Assembly: GCA_015482705.2 (NCBI GenBank)
Contig: JADMLA020000003.1
Location: forward strand, 1 to 62,687
Reading direction: 5' to 3'
Length of the DNA: 62,687 nt
Source: Prosthecochloris sp.
Lineage (GTDB): Bacteria > Bacteroidota > Chlorobiia > Chlorobiales > Chlorobiaceae
Below are positions 34,435-43,676 of the stretch, piece by piece; the stretch's first letter is position 1, and each line of letters opens with the position of its first letter. A program made the translations under genes and the position numbers. The notes under the pieces were generated by a model. That model saw nothing but the letters and a program-made list of their open reading frames with translations. It made no database searches and was not told the DNA's origin.

Positions 34435-35922
34435 GTGCCAAAGCGGGAAGATATCAAGTCGATTTTAGTCATAGGTGCCGGTCCGATTGTTATCGGCCAG
34501 GCATGTGAATTCGATTATTCAGGCACACAGGCCTGTCGGGCCCTCAAGGAGGATGGTTACCGGGTAATTCTGGTAAACAGCAACCCGGCAACCATCATGA
34601 CCGATATAGAGTTCGCGGACAGCACCTATATCGAACCGATCACTCCTGAATATGTTCGCAAGATTATCGAGAAAGAAAAGCCGGATGCTTTGCTGCCCAC
34701 CATGGGAGGTCAGACAGCTTTGAACACGGCTGTAAGTCTTGCCGAAAGTGGCGTACTCGAGCGGAACGGGGTCGAGCTTATCGGGGCGAAGCTCAGGGCG
34801 ATAAGAAAAGCCGAAAACCGGGAGTTTTTCAGTGATGCCATGAAGAAGCTCGGCCTTGAAATGGCTAAAGGCTTTTTTGTCCGTAACGAAAAGGAGGCGA
34901 AAGAAGCGCTTGAAGAGATTGGGCTGCCAATTGTCATACGGCCTTCGTTCACTCTCGGTGGAACCGGTGGAGGGTTTGCGGAAACCAAGTCCGATTACTA
35001 CGATGCAGTCAGGCGTGGTATTGCGGAAAGTCCTATCGGCGAGGTGCTGGTCGAGGAGTGTCTTATTGGCTGGAAAGAGTTTGAGCTCGAAGTGATACGC
35101 GATCTTGCCGATAACGTCATTATTGTTTGTTCAATCGAGAATGTTGATCCCATGGGGGTTCATACCGGCGACAGTATTACGGTAGCTCCTGCCCAGACTC
35201 TTTCGGACCGACAGTATCAGACTCTCAGGGACGCATCGATAAAGATTATCCGTGAAATTGGGGTCGAAACCGGTGGCAGTAACATTCAGTTTGCCATAAA
35301 TCCGGAAAACGGCAGGGTTGTTGTTATCGAAATGAATCCGAGGGTATCGCGCAGTTCCGCTCTTGCGTCAAAAGCGACAGGATTTCCTATCGCCAAGGTT
35401 GCAGCGAAACTTGCGGTCGGTTATACACTCGATGAGATTCAGAACGATATTACAAAATCGACCCCTGCGAGCTTTGAACCGGTGATCGATTACTGTGTCG
35501 TAAAAGTGCCAAGATGGGATTTTGAGAAGTTCAAGAACGTTGATTCAAGGCTCGGTGTGCAGATGAAGTCTGTAGGAGAGGTCATGGCTTTCGGGAGGAA
35601 TTTCCGTGAAGCTCTTCAAAAGTCTCTACGTGGGCTCGAAATCGGGCGGGCCGGTCTTGGAAGCGATGGAAAGGATATCATGAATGTTGTTGATATGACG
35701 CAGCAGCAGAAAAAATTTGCCAAAGAAGACCTCCTGGAAAAGATCAAGTTGCCGAAAGCTGACAGGATGTTTTATCTTCGCTACGCTTTTCAGGCAGGTG
35801 CTACCGTTGATGAGATCTATAACTCGACAGGTATAGACCCCTGGTTTCTGGACAATATCCGCCAGATTGTCGATTTCGAGAGCGAACTGAGGGATATCGC
35901 CGATCCAGCCAATTTTTCATGA
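34435..35922 (+). CDS. carB: Carbamoyl-phosphate synthase large chain, N-terminal half
   Basis: The 495-residue protein covers only the first half of the usual roughly 1070-residue CarB: the carboxyphosphate ATP-grasp domain (IGAGPIVIGQACEFDYSGTQ, NSNPATIMTD, VIRPSFTLGGTGGGFAE, VVIEMNPRVSRSSALASKATG) and the oligomerisation domain (FQAGATVDEIYNSTGIDPWFL). The carbamate-phosphorylating half is missing and must be encoded elsewhere. It ends cleanly at a stop that overlaps trpC by 4 bases, so this is a natural split, not a broken gene; split CarB proteins are known in other lineages such as Methanocaldococcus and Aquifex. It starts at GTG 34435 with GGAAG upstream. Confidence 0.95.
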   Translation: MPKREDIKSILVIGAGPIVIGQACEFDYSGTQACRALKEDGYRVILVNSNPATIMTDIEFADSTYIEPITPEYVRKIIEKEKPDALLPTMGGQTALNTAVSLAESGVLERNGVELIGAKLRAIRKAENREFFSDAMKKLGLEMAKGFFVRNEKEAKEALEEIGLPIVIRPSFTLGGTGGGFAETKSDYYDAVRRGIAESPIGEVLVEECLIGWKEFELEVIRDLADNVIIVCSIENVDPMGVHTGDSITVAPAQTLSDRQYQTLRDASIKIIREIGVETGGSNIQFAINPENGRVVVIEMNPRVSRSSALASKATGFPIAKVAAKLAVGYTLDEIQNDITKSTPASFEPVIDYCVVKVPRWDFEKFKNVDSRLGVQMKSVGEVMAFGRNFREALQKSLRGLEIGRAGLGSDGKDIMNVVDMTQQQKKFAKEDLLEKIKLPKADRMFYLRYAFQAGATVDEIYNSTGIDPWFLDNIRQIVDFESELRDIADPANFS

Positions 35923-36695
35923 CGACATACCTCACAAAAATACTCGAGCACAAGGCGGGTGAGGTCGATGTTTTAAAACAACAAAGGCTTGCTGCGCGCT
36001 ATCATACTGTGGAAAAAGATCTTCCTCCCGCTCGAGGTTTCAAGGCGGCGCTGCAGAACAGTCATGGAGGAATCCACCTGATTGCGGAAGTGAAGAAAGC
36101 ATCGCCTTCCAGGGGCGTCATGGTTGAAGACTTTCAGCCGCTCGAAATAGCAAGGCGATATGTGGAAATAGGGGCTTCGGCTTTTTCCGTTCTTACCGAC
36201 CGTAATTTTTTTCAGGGAGCCAACGAGTACTTGCTGCAAGTAAGCGCAGCCTTTGATCTTCCTGTTCTGCGCAAGGATTTTCTCATCGACGAGTCACAGA
36301 TTTACGAGGCTCGCCTGATAGGGGCCGATGCGGTTTTGCTAATCGTTGCTGCACTCGATCCTCTAAAGCTCAGAGACTACCTGCAGCTTGCCGAAGGCAT
36401 TGGTCTCGATGCTCTTGTGGAAGTGCATGATCATACAGAGCTGGATTGTGCGCTCGAAGCCGGAGCGGCTGTTATCGGGATCAACAATCGGAACCTTAAC
36501 GATTTCACTGTCTGTCTCGACACATCACTTCGCCTCAGGCCTTCTATTCCGCAAGGCGTCGTCGCCGTTGCGGAAAGCGGCCTGAAGCGTGCTTCGGATG
36601 TCCTCACGATGCAGGATGCATCATTCGATGCCGTCCTGATCGGTGAAGGATTGCTGGGTCGGGAACTTCAGCGATTCACCTGGAAGCGGACTTGA
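35919..36695 (+). CDS. trpC: Indole-3-glycerol phosphate synthase
   Basis: The 258-residue TIM-barrel enzyme closes the indole ring in tryptophan synthesis. Landmarks are the catalytic Lys of LIAEVKKASPSRGVM, FSVLTDRNFFQGANEYL, VLRKDFLIDESQIYEARLIGADAVLLI, ALVEVHDHTELD, VIGINNRNLNDF and VAVAESGLK. It overlaps carB's N-half by 4 bases (ATGA). Its last 20 bases overlap the tail of the convergent rpe gene. Confidence 0.97.
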   Translation: MTTYLTKILEHKAGEVDVLKQQRLAARYHTVEKDLPPARGFKAALQNSHGGIHLIAEVKKASPSRGVMVEDFQPLEIARRYVEIGASAFSVLTDRNFFQGANEYLLQVSAAFDLPVLRKDFLIDESQIYEARLIGADAVLLIVAALDPLKLRDYLQLAEGIGLDALVEVHDHTELDCALEAGAAVIGINNRNLNDFTVCLDTSLRLRPSIPQGVVAVAESGLKRASDVLTMQDASFDAVLIGEGLLGRELQRFTWKRT

Positions 36696-37341
36696 TTTTT
36701 TCCGCAGCTTCCGCCGGATTTTCAGCCTTGAAGAATGCTGTGCCGGCGATCAGTGCGTCCGCTCCTGCCGTTACGAGATCCTGGGCGTTGTCTACGGTTA
36801 CACCTCCGTCAACGGCGATAATCATCTCCGGGTTGAGCTTGTTGCGCATGGTATGGAGCTTTTCTACCTTCCCCAAGGATGATGGGATGAACTTCTGACC
36901 ACCGAATCCGGGGTTGACCGACATCAGTAAAACAAGGTCGAGGTCGGGCAGTATCGATTCAAGGGTCGATACCGGTGTGCCGGGATTTATCGACACTCCA
37001 GCTTTTGCTCCGAGACTTTTGATGAGCTGTACACTTCTGTGCAGGTGAGGACAGGTTTCCTGGTGAACCGTTATCTGATGTGAGCCGGCACTGATAAAAT
37101 CGGGGATATACGAATCGGGGTCGGAAATCATCAGATGGGTATCGATTGTGAGATCCGAACATTCTGCAATCGCTTTTATGATAAATGGACCGAACGTTAT
37201 ATTCGGTACGAAATGTCCGTCCATGACATCGCAATGGAGCCAGTCTGCGCCTGCTTTTTCGGCGATTTCAATCGAGGCTGCGAGTTTCGTGAAGTCTGCA
37301 GACAGAATGGATGGTGCCAGAAGTGTGTTTTTTTGCTGCAT
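36676..37341 (-). CDS. rpe: Ribulose-phosphate 3-epimerase
   Basis: The 221-residue TIM-barrel enzyme interconverts ribulose 5-phosphate and xylulose 5-phosphate in the pentose phosphate pathway. It has APSILSADFTKL, WLHCDVMDGHFVPNITFGP (metal-binding His and Asp), DTHLMISDPDSYI, LLMSVNPGFGGQKFIP and AVDGGVTVDNA. The start is ATG 37341 (MQQKNTLLAPSIL); the longer frame to 37437 adds 32 residues from the gap after the Omp85 gene. It ends inside trpC's tail on the other strand. Confidence 0.97.
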   Translation of the reverse strand: MQQKNTLLAPSILSADFTKLAASIEIAEKAGADWLHCDVMDGHFVPNITFGPFIIKAIAECSDLTIDTHLMISDPDSYIPDFISAGSHQITVHQETCPHLHRSVQLIKSLGAKAGVSINPGTPVSTLESILPDLDLVLLMSVNPGFGGQKFIPSSLGKVEKLHTMRNKLNPEMIIAVDGGVTVDNAQDLVTAGADALIAGTAFFKAENPAEAAEKIKSASR

Positions 37342-37385
37342 GATGGTACAAAGAATAACTGATAAAAGGTTCTTGAGCAGTATTA

Positions 37386-39605
37386 TTAAAATGGTTCGCC
37401 GATCCCGAAATTGAACGTGAAGTCTCCGGGGTTCCAATCGGAGAGCTGCCAGGGTTCAGTTTGTGTAGGATCGTAAAGTTTATAGGCAAAATCGAAACGG
37501 AAGGGGCCGATCGGCGACCCCACACGCAGGCCTATACCCGCATCCCATGCGATATCCTTATAGAGAGACTCGAGTGTCAGGGCATAAGGGCCGTTTCTGT
37601 CCCATATGTTTCCTACATCGGTAAAAAAGGCGATACCGGATGGTTGACCGAAAAGTTTAAAGAATTTCAGGCGATATTCAAGGTTTGTTTCGATTTTTAT
37701 ATCCGCTCCAAGCGTTGCGGTAGCCTCGCTTTTGTTGCCGCCCGGTCCCAGGGTATTGAATGCCCATCCTCTCATGCTATTGGGCCCGCCTGCATAGAAT
37801 CGGCGTTCGTCAGGTGTAGCGTCGGCTTTACCATAGGGAGCCATTGCGCCAAGGAAAACCCTACCGGCAATTTGCTGCTGTTCGGTGATGTTTTGGGTGA
37901 AGGTGAACTGGCCGCTTGCTTTGAGAAACTGAGAATATGGTGTCCCGAAAATCTGCGGTTCGTCATTTGTGAATCCTGTGTAACTTTTCGTGTCTATGTA
38001 TTCATCGATAAGATAAACAAGACCTCCGACTTCTTCGAGAGTGATATTCCAGGTATAAACAGTTTCGTTTGTCTCACGTAACGGGTCGTTCTGGTTCGAG
38101 TGGAAATATTGTAGACGAAAGGTTTGATTGAGGTTGGTTTGCAGCAGGCTGTCCAGACTGTTGTCGACAGCAACCGGGTCAGCTGGGTCAACACCGATAT
38201 TTTCGGCAAGATCGGTTTTGAAAAGCTCTTTGAACCCATCGAGTGAATCCTTTTTCACCAGTTCGAGTTCGAAGAAATCAAAATTCAATCGGGATTTTTT
38301 TGAGAGTTGTGCGTTATAGCTCAATCGAAAAAGCCCTTTCTGATTATCGAGAAGGATCGGTAGACGGGATCGCGAGTATTCAAGGGTTCCGGCATACATG
38401 TTCCCGGGATTTTTCAGCTCGGGTTTGGCTACGTTTGCTGAAAATGCAAACTCATAGGGCCTGTACTTTGCATAGAGGCTTTCGTCAAGGTTGTCCAACA
38501 AATCGTTCGATGTGCTGAGCTGCATCCCGAAATCAGTGGTGACTTTCAGGTTTTCCGCTCCCCCGAAGAGATTTTTATTTTCGTATCCTACTGAAGCACC
38601 TGCAAAAAGGCTTCCATAACGATTGTCAAGATAGATTTTTGGTTCAATCAGATGCTTCGGTTTCGGTTCCAAATGAATCGATGTATACAGTTTGCCTTCG
38701 CGAACCGAATCTTTTCGTATGAACACCGAAGAAAAGACATTTGTCGAGCCGAAATTCTGCAACGTTTTTCTTTCCAGAGAAAGACTGGTGGTATCTCCAG
38801 GTCGATAGGTTGTATAATTCGTGATCAGCTCGGATGAAATGTCCTGCCTGCCGTGTTGCACGATATCGATACTGTCCTGCCGAATATTCTTCGGTTGTGG
38901 CGTTACCGCTGCAGTATCTTTCGCGAGCGGATCGTGAACAACGACCTGAAGGGAGCCGTATTCGAGTACTTTTGGAAGTGAGATATTCGTCTGTAGGCCG
39001 GCAAGCAAACCGGTTGTATCCACTTGTATGCGGATACTGTCTTCATGCATGAAAGCATAGCCGTATTCCTTGAAGAAATCAACCGTTCGGTCACGTTCTT
39101 CAATGAGGTGATCGACTGTGAAAACGGAGTCGCGCTCGAGTTTACTCTCCTCGAGATACTTCTTCCTCAAAGGTACTGTTATGTTGTCGAGCCCTTTATA
39201 TCTGACGGTATCGATTCTGGCTGGGGATTTTTCTTCAATGAGGATGCTCAGTTCGACTCTGTTTTTTTTTTCATCGGTTTTCACCGATGCGTCGACAGTC
39301 GCTTCAAAAAAGCCCTTGAAGGTGTAGAGCTTTTTTATCAGGGCTATATCGCGGTCGAACACCTCCTGATTGAAGGTGTCTTTTTTTGACGTGGAAATGA
39401 TTTCGAGGATCTCTTCCTTGCTCAGAGACCGGTTGCCGGTTATGGATATTTTTTTTACGGTAACCGGTTGATCAGCCGGCTCAGTCCGGTCCTGCTTCTG
39501 TGCGACGCACGATGGGGTCGGGAGTGCTTGGACGGCAATCGAAAGAATCAGAAATGCGGTGCATAGCCGAAAGATTTTTTTATGTAGAAAAATAACACGC
39601 GTCGT
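37386..39605 (-). CDS. Omp85/BamA-TamA family protein with non-canonical start
   Basis: The last 658 codons (from GTG 39362) encode an Omp85 protein: POTRA domains, then a 16-stranded barrel with FYAGGPNSMRGWAFNTLGPG (the (V/I)RGF-type loop) and a terminal Phe. It inserts or exports proteins at the outer membrane. The frame stays open upstream for 81 more codons, which supply a signal peptide (RLCTAFLILSIAVQALP) and the first POTRA strand (VTVKKISITGNRSLSKEEI), so 39362 is not the real start. No ATG, GTG or TTG exists there. I place the start at ACG 39605, 6 bases after AGGGAG; this would give about 739 residues. A slippery A7 run at 39575-39581 offers an alternative. It lies 10 bases after the DUF2795 gene. 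Confidence 0.88.
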   Translation of the reverse strand, partial: TTRVIFLHKKIFRLCTAFLILSIAVQALPTPSCVAQKQDRTEPADQPVTVKKISITGNRSLSKEEILEIISTSKKDTFNQEVFDRDIALIKKLYTFKGFFEATVDASVKTDEKKNRVELSILIEEKSPARIDTVRYKGLDNITVPLRKKYLEESKLERDSVFTVDHLIEERDRTVDFFKEYGYAFMHEDSIRIQVDTTGLLAGLQTNISLPKVLEYGSLQVVVHDPLAKDTAAVTPQPKNIRQDSIDIVQHGRQDISSELITNYTTYRPGDTTSLSLERKTLQNFGSTNVFSSVFIRKDSVREGKLYTSIHLEPKPKHLIEPKIYLDNRYGSLFAGASVGYENKNLFGGAENLKVTTDFGMQLSTSNDLLDNLDESLYAKYRPYEFAFSANVAKPELKNPGNMYAGTLEYSRSRLPILLDNQKGLFRLSYNAQLSKKSRLNFDFFELELVKKDSLDGFKELFKTDLAENIGVDPADPVAVDNSLDSLLQTNLNQTFRLQYFHSNQNDPLRETNETVYTWNITLEEVGGLVYLIDEYIDTKSYTGFTNDEPQIFGTPYSQFLKASGQFTFTQNITEQQQIAGRVFLGAMAPYGKADATPDERRFYAGGPNSMRGWAFNTLGPGGNKSEATATLGADIKIETNLEYRLKFFKLFGQPSGIAFFTDVGNIWDRNGPYALTLESLYKDIAWDAGIGLRVGSPIGPFRFDFAYKLYDPTQTEPWQLSDWNPGDFTFNFGIGEPF

Positions 39606-39615
39606 ATTTATCTCC

Positions 39616-39843
39616 CTAATTTATAGGCTCTTCATCTCCATAACAAAAGTCTTCATCGGTAGGGTAGTCGGGCCAGATCTCTTCGAGACTTTCATACAGT
39701 TCATCGCTTTCCGGCAGATCGTTCAGGTTATCGATGACGGCCTGGGGGGCTCCGGTGCGATTTGCGAAATCGATCAATTCTTCTTTTGTTGCAGGCCATG
39801 GGGCATCGGCAATATATCTTGCCAGGTCCAGGTTCCAGAACAT
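39616..39843 (-). CDS. DUF2795 small acidic protein
   Basis: The 75-residue protein matches the DUF2795 pattern: PWPATKEELIDFANRTGAP, VIDNLNDLPESDELYESL, and an acidic tail (EEIWPDYPTDEDFCYGDEE). Function is unknown; the family is common in anaerobes and actinobacteria. It is cytoplasmic. Its stop TAG overlaps the AGGGAG that precedes the Omp85 gene, so translation of the two is probably coupled. It starts 24 bases after the M23 gene. Confidence 0.85.
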   Translation of the reverse strand: MFWNLDLARYIADAPWPATKEELIDFANRTGAPQAVIDNLNDLPESDELYESLEEIWPDYPTDEDFCYGDEEPIN

Positions 39844-39867
39844 ATGATATCGGGTATTAATTCAGAA

Positions 39868-40797
39868 TTATGAGTTACTGTTGCTTTGCTTCGAGGCAGG
39901 TTTCGCTGTCAGGAAACTCTCCGGTGCGAACGTATCGAAAAAATAAGCGGATGGATTTATCTTCCGGTTGTTTTTATGCACTTCATAATGCAAGTGTGGA
40001 CCGGTTGAAATACCTGTGTTGCCTGAAAGAGCTATAACATCACCCCGTGTTACTTTCTGACCTTTTTTAACCAGCGACTTTGACAGATGTGCATAGACGG
40101 TTTTGTAGCCGAATCCGTGGTCGATCACGACTTTCCTGCCGTAACCGAAGTTATAGCCTGTATACTGAACGACTCCATTTCCCGGAGCATATACTTTCGT
40201 TCCTGAAGGGGCGGAGAAATCGATGCCGTCGTGGTGTATACGCCTTTTGTAAATAGGGTGTTGACGCATGCCGAATCCACTCGTGATGCGGCCGCTGATA
40301 GGTTTCAGGGCAGGGATCGATGCGAAAAGCTCCTGATTTTTGACCCAGGTATCCTGAATCTTTTTATGGCTGCTTTTCTGCTGTGCAATTTTAAGACTGA
40401 GCTTGTCTATTTTTTTTTCCGTCATCGCGAAAAGGTGGGTCGATGACTCTTTACCGGCAAAAATGTCTGCTGTTCGGCTTCCGCCGGTACCCATTTTCTT
40501 TTCTTCTTCGGGTATCAATGGGAGGTTGACGGCAAGGCGTAATTGATGATCGGAATCGGACAGTGATTCAATTTCTTCTTCGAGTCTGGAAATCTGCTTT
40601 TGAAGTGTTATGAGCGATTCGTTATCGGAAGGATGAATGGAAGAGGATGTGGAGCTGTTGTTACGAAAGGCGAAGGACGCTGCCGTAATTGAAACAATGG
40701 AAACGATAAAAATCCCTGTGAGCAGCAATGCGAGAACGTGCAGCGGCATAAACCGTCCGTCTTCTGTGAGATAGTAGAAGCGTTTCCTGGAAAACAT
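39868..40797 (-). CDS. M23-family murein endopeptidase, membrane-anchored
   Basis: The 309-residue protein has a short basic N-terminus, one transmembrane helix (LHVLALLLTGIFIVSIVSITA), a coiled-coil stretch of about 70 residues (LQKQISRLEEEIESLSD and onward), and a C-terminal M23 LytM domain. The zinc ligands are in RIHHDGIDFSAPSGTKVYA and GPHLHYEVHKNNRKINP. It resembles MepM/NlpD-type enzymes that cut or regulate peptidoglycan cross-links. I start at ATG 40797, with GGAG 5 bases upstream; the longer frame to 40926 overlaps polA. It forms a unit with the DUF2795 and Omp85 genes. Confidence 0.94.
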   Translation of the reverse strand: MFSRKRFYYLTEDGRFMPLHVLALLLTGIFIVSIVSITAASFAFRNNSSTSSSIHPSDNESLITLQKQISRLEEEIESLSDSDHQLRLAVNLPLIPEEEKKMGTGGSRTADIFAGKESSTHLFAMTEKKIDKLSLKIAQQKSSHKKIQDTWVKNQELFASIPALKPISGRITSGFGMRQHPIYKRRIHHDGIDFSAPSGTKVYAPGNGVVQYTGYNFGYGRKVVIDHGFGYKTVYAHLSKSLVKKGQKVTRGDVIALSGNTGISTGPHLHYEVHKNNRKINPSAYFFDTFAPESFLTAKPASKQSNSNS

Positions 40798-40885
40798 CTG
40801 TCTCCTGTGCTTGGAATGTGCAGGGAACTGTTTGAAATTTCGAAAATATAAAAAAAGTTTTTCGATCGGCAATACTTCTCCGCTG

Positions 40886-43654
40886 TCAGTGTGCGTCGAG
40901 CCAATTTTTCCCGATTCCGATTTCAACCTCGACAGGTACGTTCGAAAGTCCGCATATTTTGGCTGCTGTTACCATGCAATCCGTTACTATTGTCGAGAGC
41001 GGCTTTTTCTCATCAGGTGCTGTTTCAAAAACGAGTTCATCATGAACCTGAAGGAGCATCGAGGATTGCATGCCGTTGTCACGAAGCTTTTCCGCCGTGA
41101 GGCTCATTGCACATTTGATGATATCGGCCGCGGTTCCCTGAATGGGAGTGTTCATAGCGGCCCTTTCGGCTGCCATTCGAATGTTCCTGTTTTTACTGCG
41201 CAGGTCGGTAATATATCTTCTGCGTCCGATCAACGTCGTAACATACCCTTTTTCAGTTGCGTCGCTGATGATTTTCTGGAGTGCGTCAAACAGGCCAGGG
41301 TATTTCGACTTGTACGTTTCGATGATGGTTTTCGCCTCTTTTTGGGTGATATTGAGTCTTTGTGCAAGGCCGTATGGCTGAATACCGTAGAGGACACCGA
41401 AATTGACTTCTTTGGCTTTTCGCCTCATGTCATCGGTTATGGTTTCCGTTTCGAAAATCGCTTTTGCCGTTGCCGAGTGAACGTCCTCCCCCTGTTCGAA
41501 GGCGGATATAAGGTGGGGATCTTGTGAGATTTCAGCTGCAATGCGAAGCTCTATCTGTGAATAGTCGGCTGAAAGCAGATAATCGCTTTTTTCGGAGGCT
41601 ATGAAGGCTTTGCGAATCTCTTTACCCAGTGTTGTGCGGATCGGAATATTCTGCAGGTTGGGATTCGAAGATGACAGTCTGCCGGTTGCGGTAATATGCT
41701 GGTTGAAAGAGGTGTGCAGCCTTCCTGTTTTCAGGCAAAGCATTCTGGGAAGAGCCTCGATGTAAGTGGTTTTGAGTTTCTGAAGACTACGGTACTCCAG
41801 AATATCTTTCGCGACAGGATGGAGCAGTGACAGTTCTTCGAGCACTCTCATATCGGTTGAGTAACCTGTTTTTGTCGTTTTTTTTGCAGGTAGTCCGAGA
41901 ACGTTGAACAGGATATTGCCAAGCTGTTTGGGCGAATCGATGTTGAAACCGAGGCCGGCTGTTTCGTAGATCCTTCCTTTGAGATCCTCTATCTGTCGGT
42001 TAACGGTTTCTGCAGTTCGTTTCAGTTGGTCGGTATCGAGGGCGATTCCTTTGAACTCCATATCTGCGAGTACTTCGACAAGCGGGAATTCTATATCATG
42101 GCACAGATTGAAAAGTTCGGTATTTTCACCGAGAATTTTCTCCTGGTGTTGCTGGAGTCGAAGCGCGATATCTGCGTCCTGACAAGCATAGGCGGTGAGT
42201 TTGTCGATGGGAACATCATGAATGGGTATGGCTTTTTTCCCTGAGCCTGTCAGCTCGCTGTACGTTGTGGTACGGTATCCGAGATATCTATCGGCAAGAT
42301 CGTCAAGATTGTGTTTTTCTTCCGGATCGATGACGTAACTTGCGAGCATGGTATCGAATCCTACAGGAGAAAGGCGTACACCATAGTTTTTTAGAACAAG
42401 CATATCGTACTTGAGATTTTGGCCATTTTTGACAATGGCCTGGTTTTCAAGTACTTCCTTGAGTATGTCGAGGACCGTTTCAGGGCTCAGTCCTTTTGGT
42501 GTACAATGGATGAAGTATGCTTCTTGCGGTTTCCAGCTTACCGATATTCCCACAAGCTCGGCTTCAAGGGTGTTCAGGCTGGTTGTTTCGGTATCGATGG
42601 CAAAACCGGTCAGTGCCGAGAGTTTTTTTTCGAGGTTACGCACTCCTTTTTCATCGCCAATGAGATGATAGGCTACATTTTCAGACGTAGCGGTCTCGGG
42701 TTTCGTTGGGTCGGTGTTACCGTGTCGAGGCGGCTGGAGGCCTGGGAAGATTTGTGGAATCCTCGCTGCAATGCTTTTCATTTCCAGCTTGTCAAGCAGG
42801 TTGAAAAGTTTCGAGCTATCAGGCTCTTCACTTTCAAGGTCGAGCAGTGTCGTGTCGAGAGGGAGGTCCGTCCTGATCGTAACGAGGTCCTCGATCAGTT
42901 TCCGTTGGGTATCGAATGCTTCAAGACTTTTGCGTGATTTCGGAGGAAGCTCGTCAAGATGGTCGAAAACGTTTTCAAGGCTGCCGTATGTATTGAGGAG
43001 TTTCGATGCTGTTTTCGGGCCGATTCCTTTTGCGCCGGGAATATTGTCCGAACTGTCACCGGTCAACGCCAGAAGATCGGTGAAGCGTTCCGGCGAAACA
43101 CCGAACTGCTCCATTATTTCTCCGGTACCGAGAAGCATCAGTTCATTTTGTTTTTTACCGGGTTTGAGAATTTTTACTCCGTCATGAACAAGCTGTGCAA
43201 GGTCCTTGTCAGGTGTGACGATATATACGGTGCAGTCCTGCTCGAATTTTCTCGCTGCGCTTCCTATGAGGTCATCAGCTTCATAGCCCGGTTGCTTGAG
43301 AACCGGAATCCGCATTGCTTCGACAAGCTTGAAAATCAGATCCAACTGTGCGATGAGATCCTCTGGGGGTGCTGGACGATTCGCTTTGTAGGGTTCATAG
43401 AGTTCATGCCGGAACGTTTTTTCAGCACTGTCGAAAGCGACGGCAAGGTAGTGCGGTTTGTAGGTTTCGTAGATTTTCAACAATGTTACGAAAAAACCAT
43501 ACGTTGCACCTGTCGGAATGCCCTCTTTTGTTGTCATTCCGGTTCGCTGCAGTGCAAAGAAAGACCGATAGACCAGCGCCATGCCATCGAGCAGAAAGAG
43601 AGACGGTTTATCCCCGGTGTGTTCAGGCTGCTTTTTGTTCGAGGCTGTGCTCAT
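40886..43654 (-). CDS. polA: DNA polymerase I
   Basis: The protein of about 922 residues has all three domains of PolA. The 5' nuclease holds LFLLDGMALVYRSFFAL, TPDKDLAQLV and LTGDSSDNIPGAKGIGPKTA. The 3'-5' exonuclease keeps its metal ligands (FAIDTETTSLNTLEAELVG), so proofreading should be active. The polymerase has SADYSQIELRIAAEIS, RRKAKEVNFGVLYGIQPYGLA and LLQVHDELVFE. I choose ATG 43654 (MSTASNKKQ), leaving 22 bases after pheA; ATG 43693 would overlap pheA by 17 bases and is possible. It lies between pheA and the M23 gene on the same strand. Confidence 0.96.
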   Translation of the reverse strand: MSTASNKKQPEHTGDKPSLFLLDGMALVYRSFFALQRTGMTTKEGIPTGATYGFFVTLLKIYETYKPHYLAVAFDSAEKTFRHELYEPYKANRPAPPEDLIAQLDLIFKLVEAMRIPVLKQPGYEADDLIGSAARKFEQDCTVYIVTPDKDLAQLVHDGVKILKPGKKQNELMLLGTGEIMEQFGVSPERFTDLLALTGDSSDNIPGAKGIGPKTASKLLNTYGSLENVFDHLDELPPKSRKSLEAFDTQRKLIEDLVTIRTDLPLDTTLLDLESEEPDSSKLFNLLDKLEMKSIAARIPQIFPGLQPPRHGNTDPTKPETATSENVAYHLIGDEKGVRNLEKKLSALTGFAIDTETTSLNTLEAELVGISVSWKPQEAYFIHCTPKGLSPETVLDILKEVLENQAIVKNGQNLKYDMLVLKNYGVRLSPVGFDTMLASYVIDPEEKHNLDDLADRYLGYRTTTYSELTGSGKKAIPIHDVPIDKLTAYACQDADIALRLQQHQEKILGENTELFNLCHDIEFPLVEVLADMEFKGIALDTDQLKRTAETVNRQIEDLKGRIYETAGLGFNIDSPKQLGNILFNVLGLPAKKTTKTGYSTDMRVLEELSLLHPVAKDILEYRSLQKLKTTYIEALPRMLCLKTGRLHTSFNQHITATGRLSSSNPNLQNIPIRTTLGKEIRKAFIASEKSDYLLSADYSQIELRIAAEISQDPHLISAFEQGEDVHSATAKAIFETETITDDMRRKAKEVNFGVLYGIQPYGLAQRLNITQKEAKTIIETYKSKYPGLFDALQKIISDATEKGYVTTLIGRRRYITDLRSKNRNIRMAAERAAMNTPIQGTAADIIKCAMSLTAEKLRDNGMQSSMLLQVHDELVFETAPDEKKPLSTIVTDCMVTAAKICGLSNVPVEVEIGIGKNWLDAH

Positions 43655-43676
43655 ATCGAATGTCAATTGACCGGAA

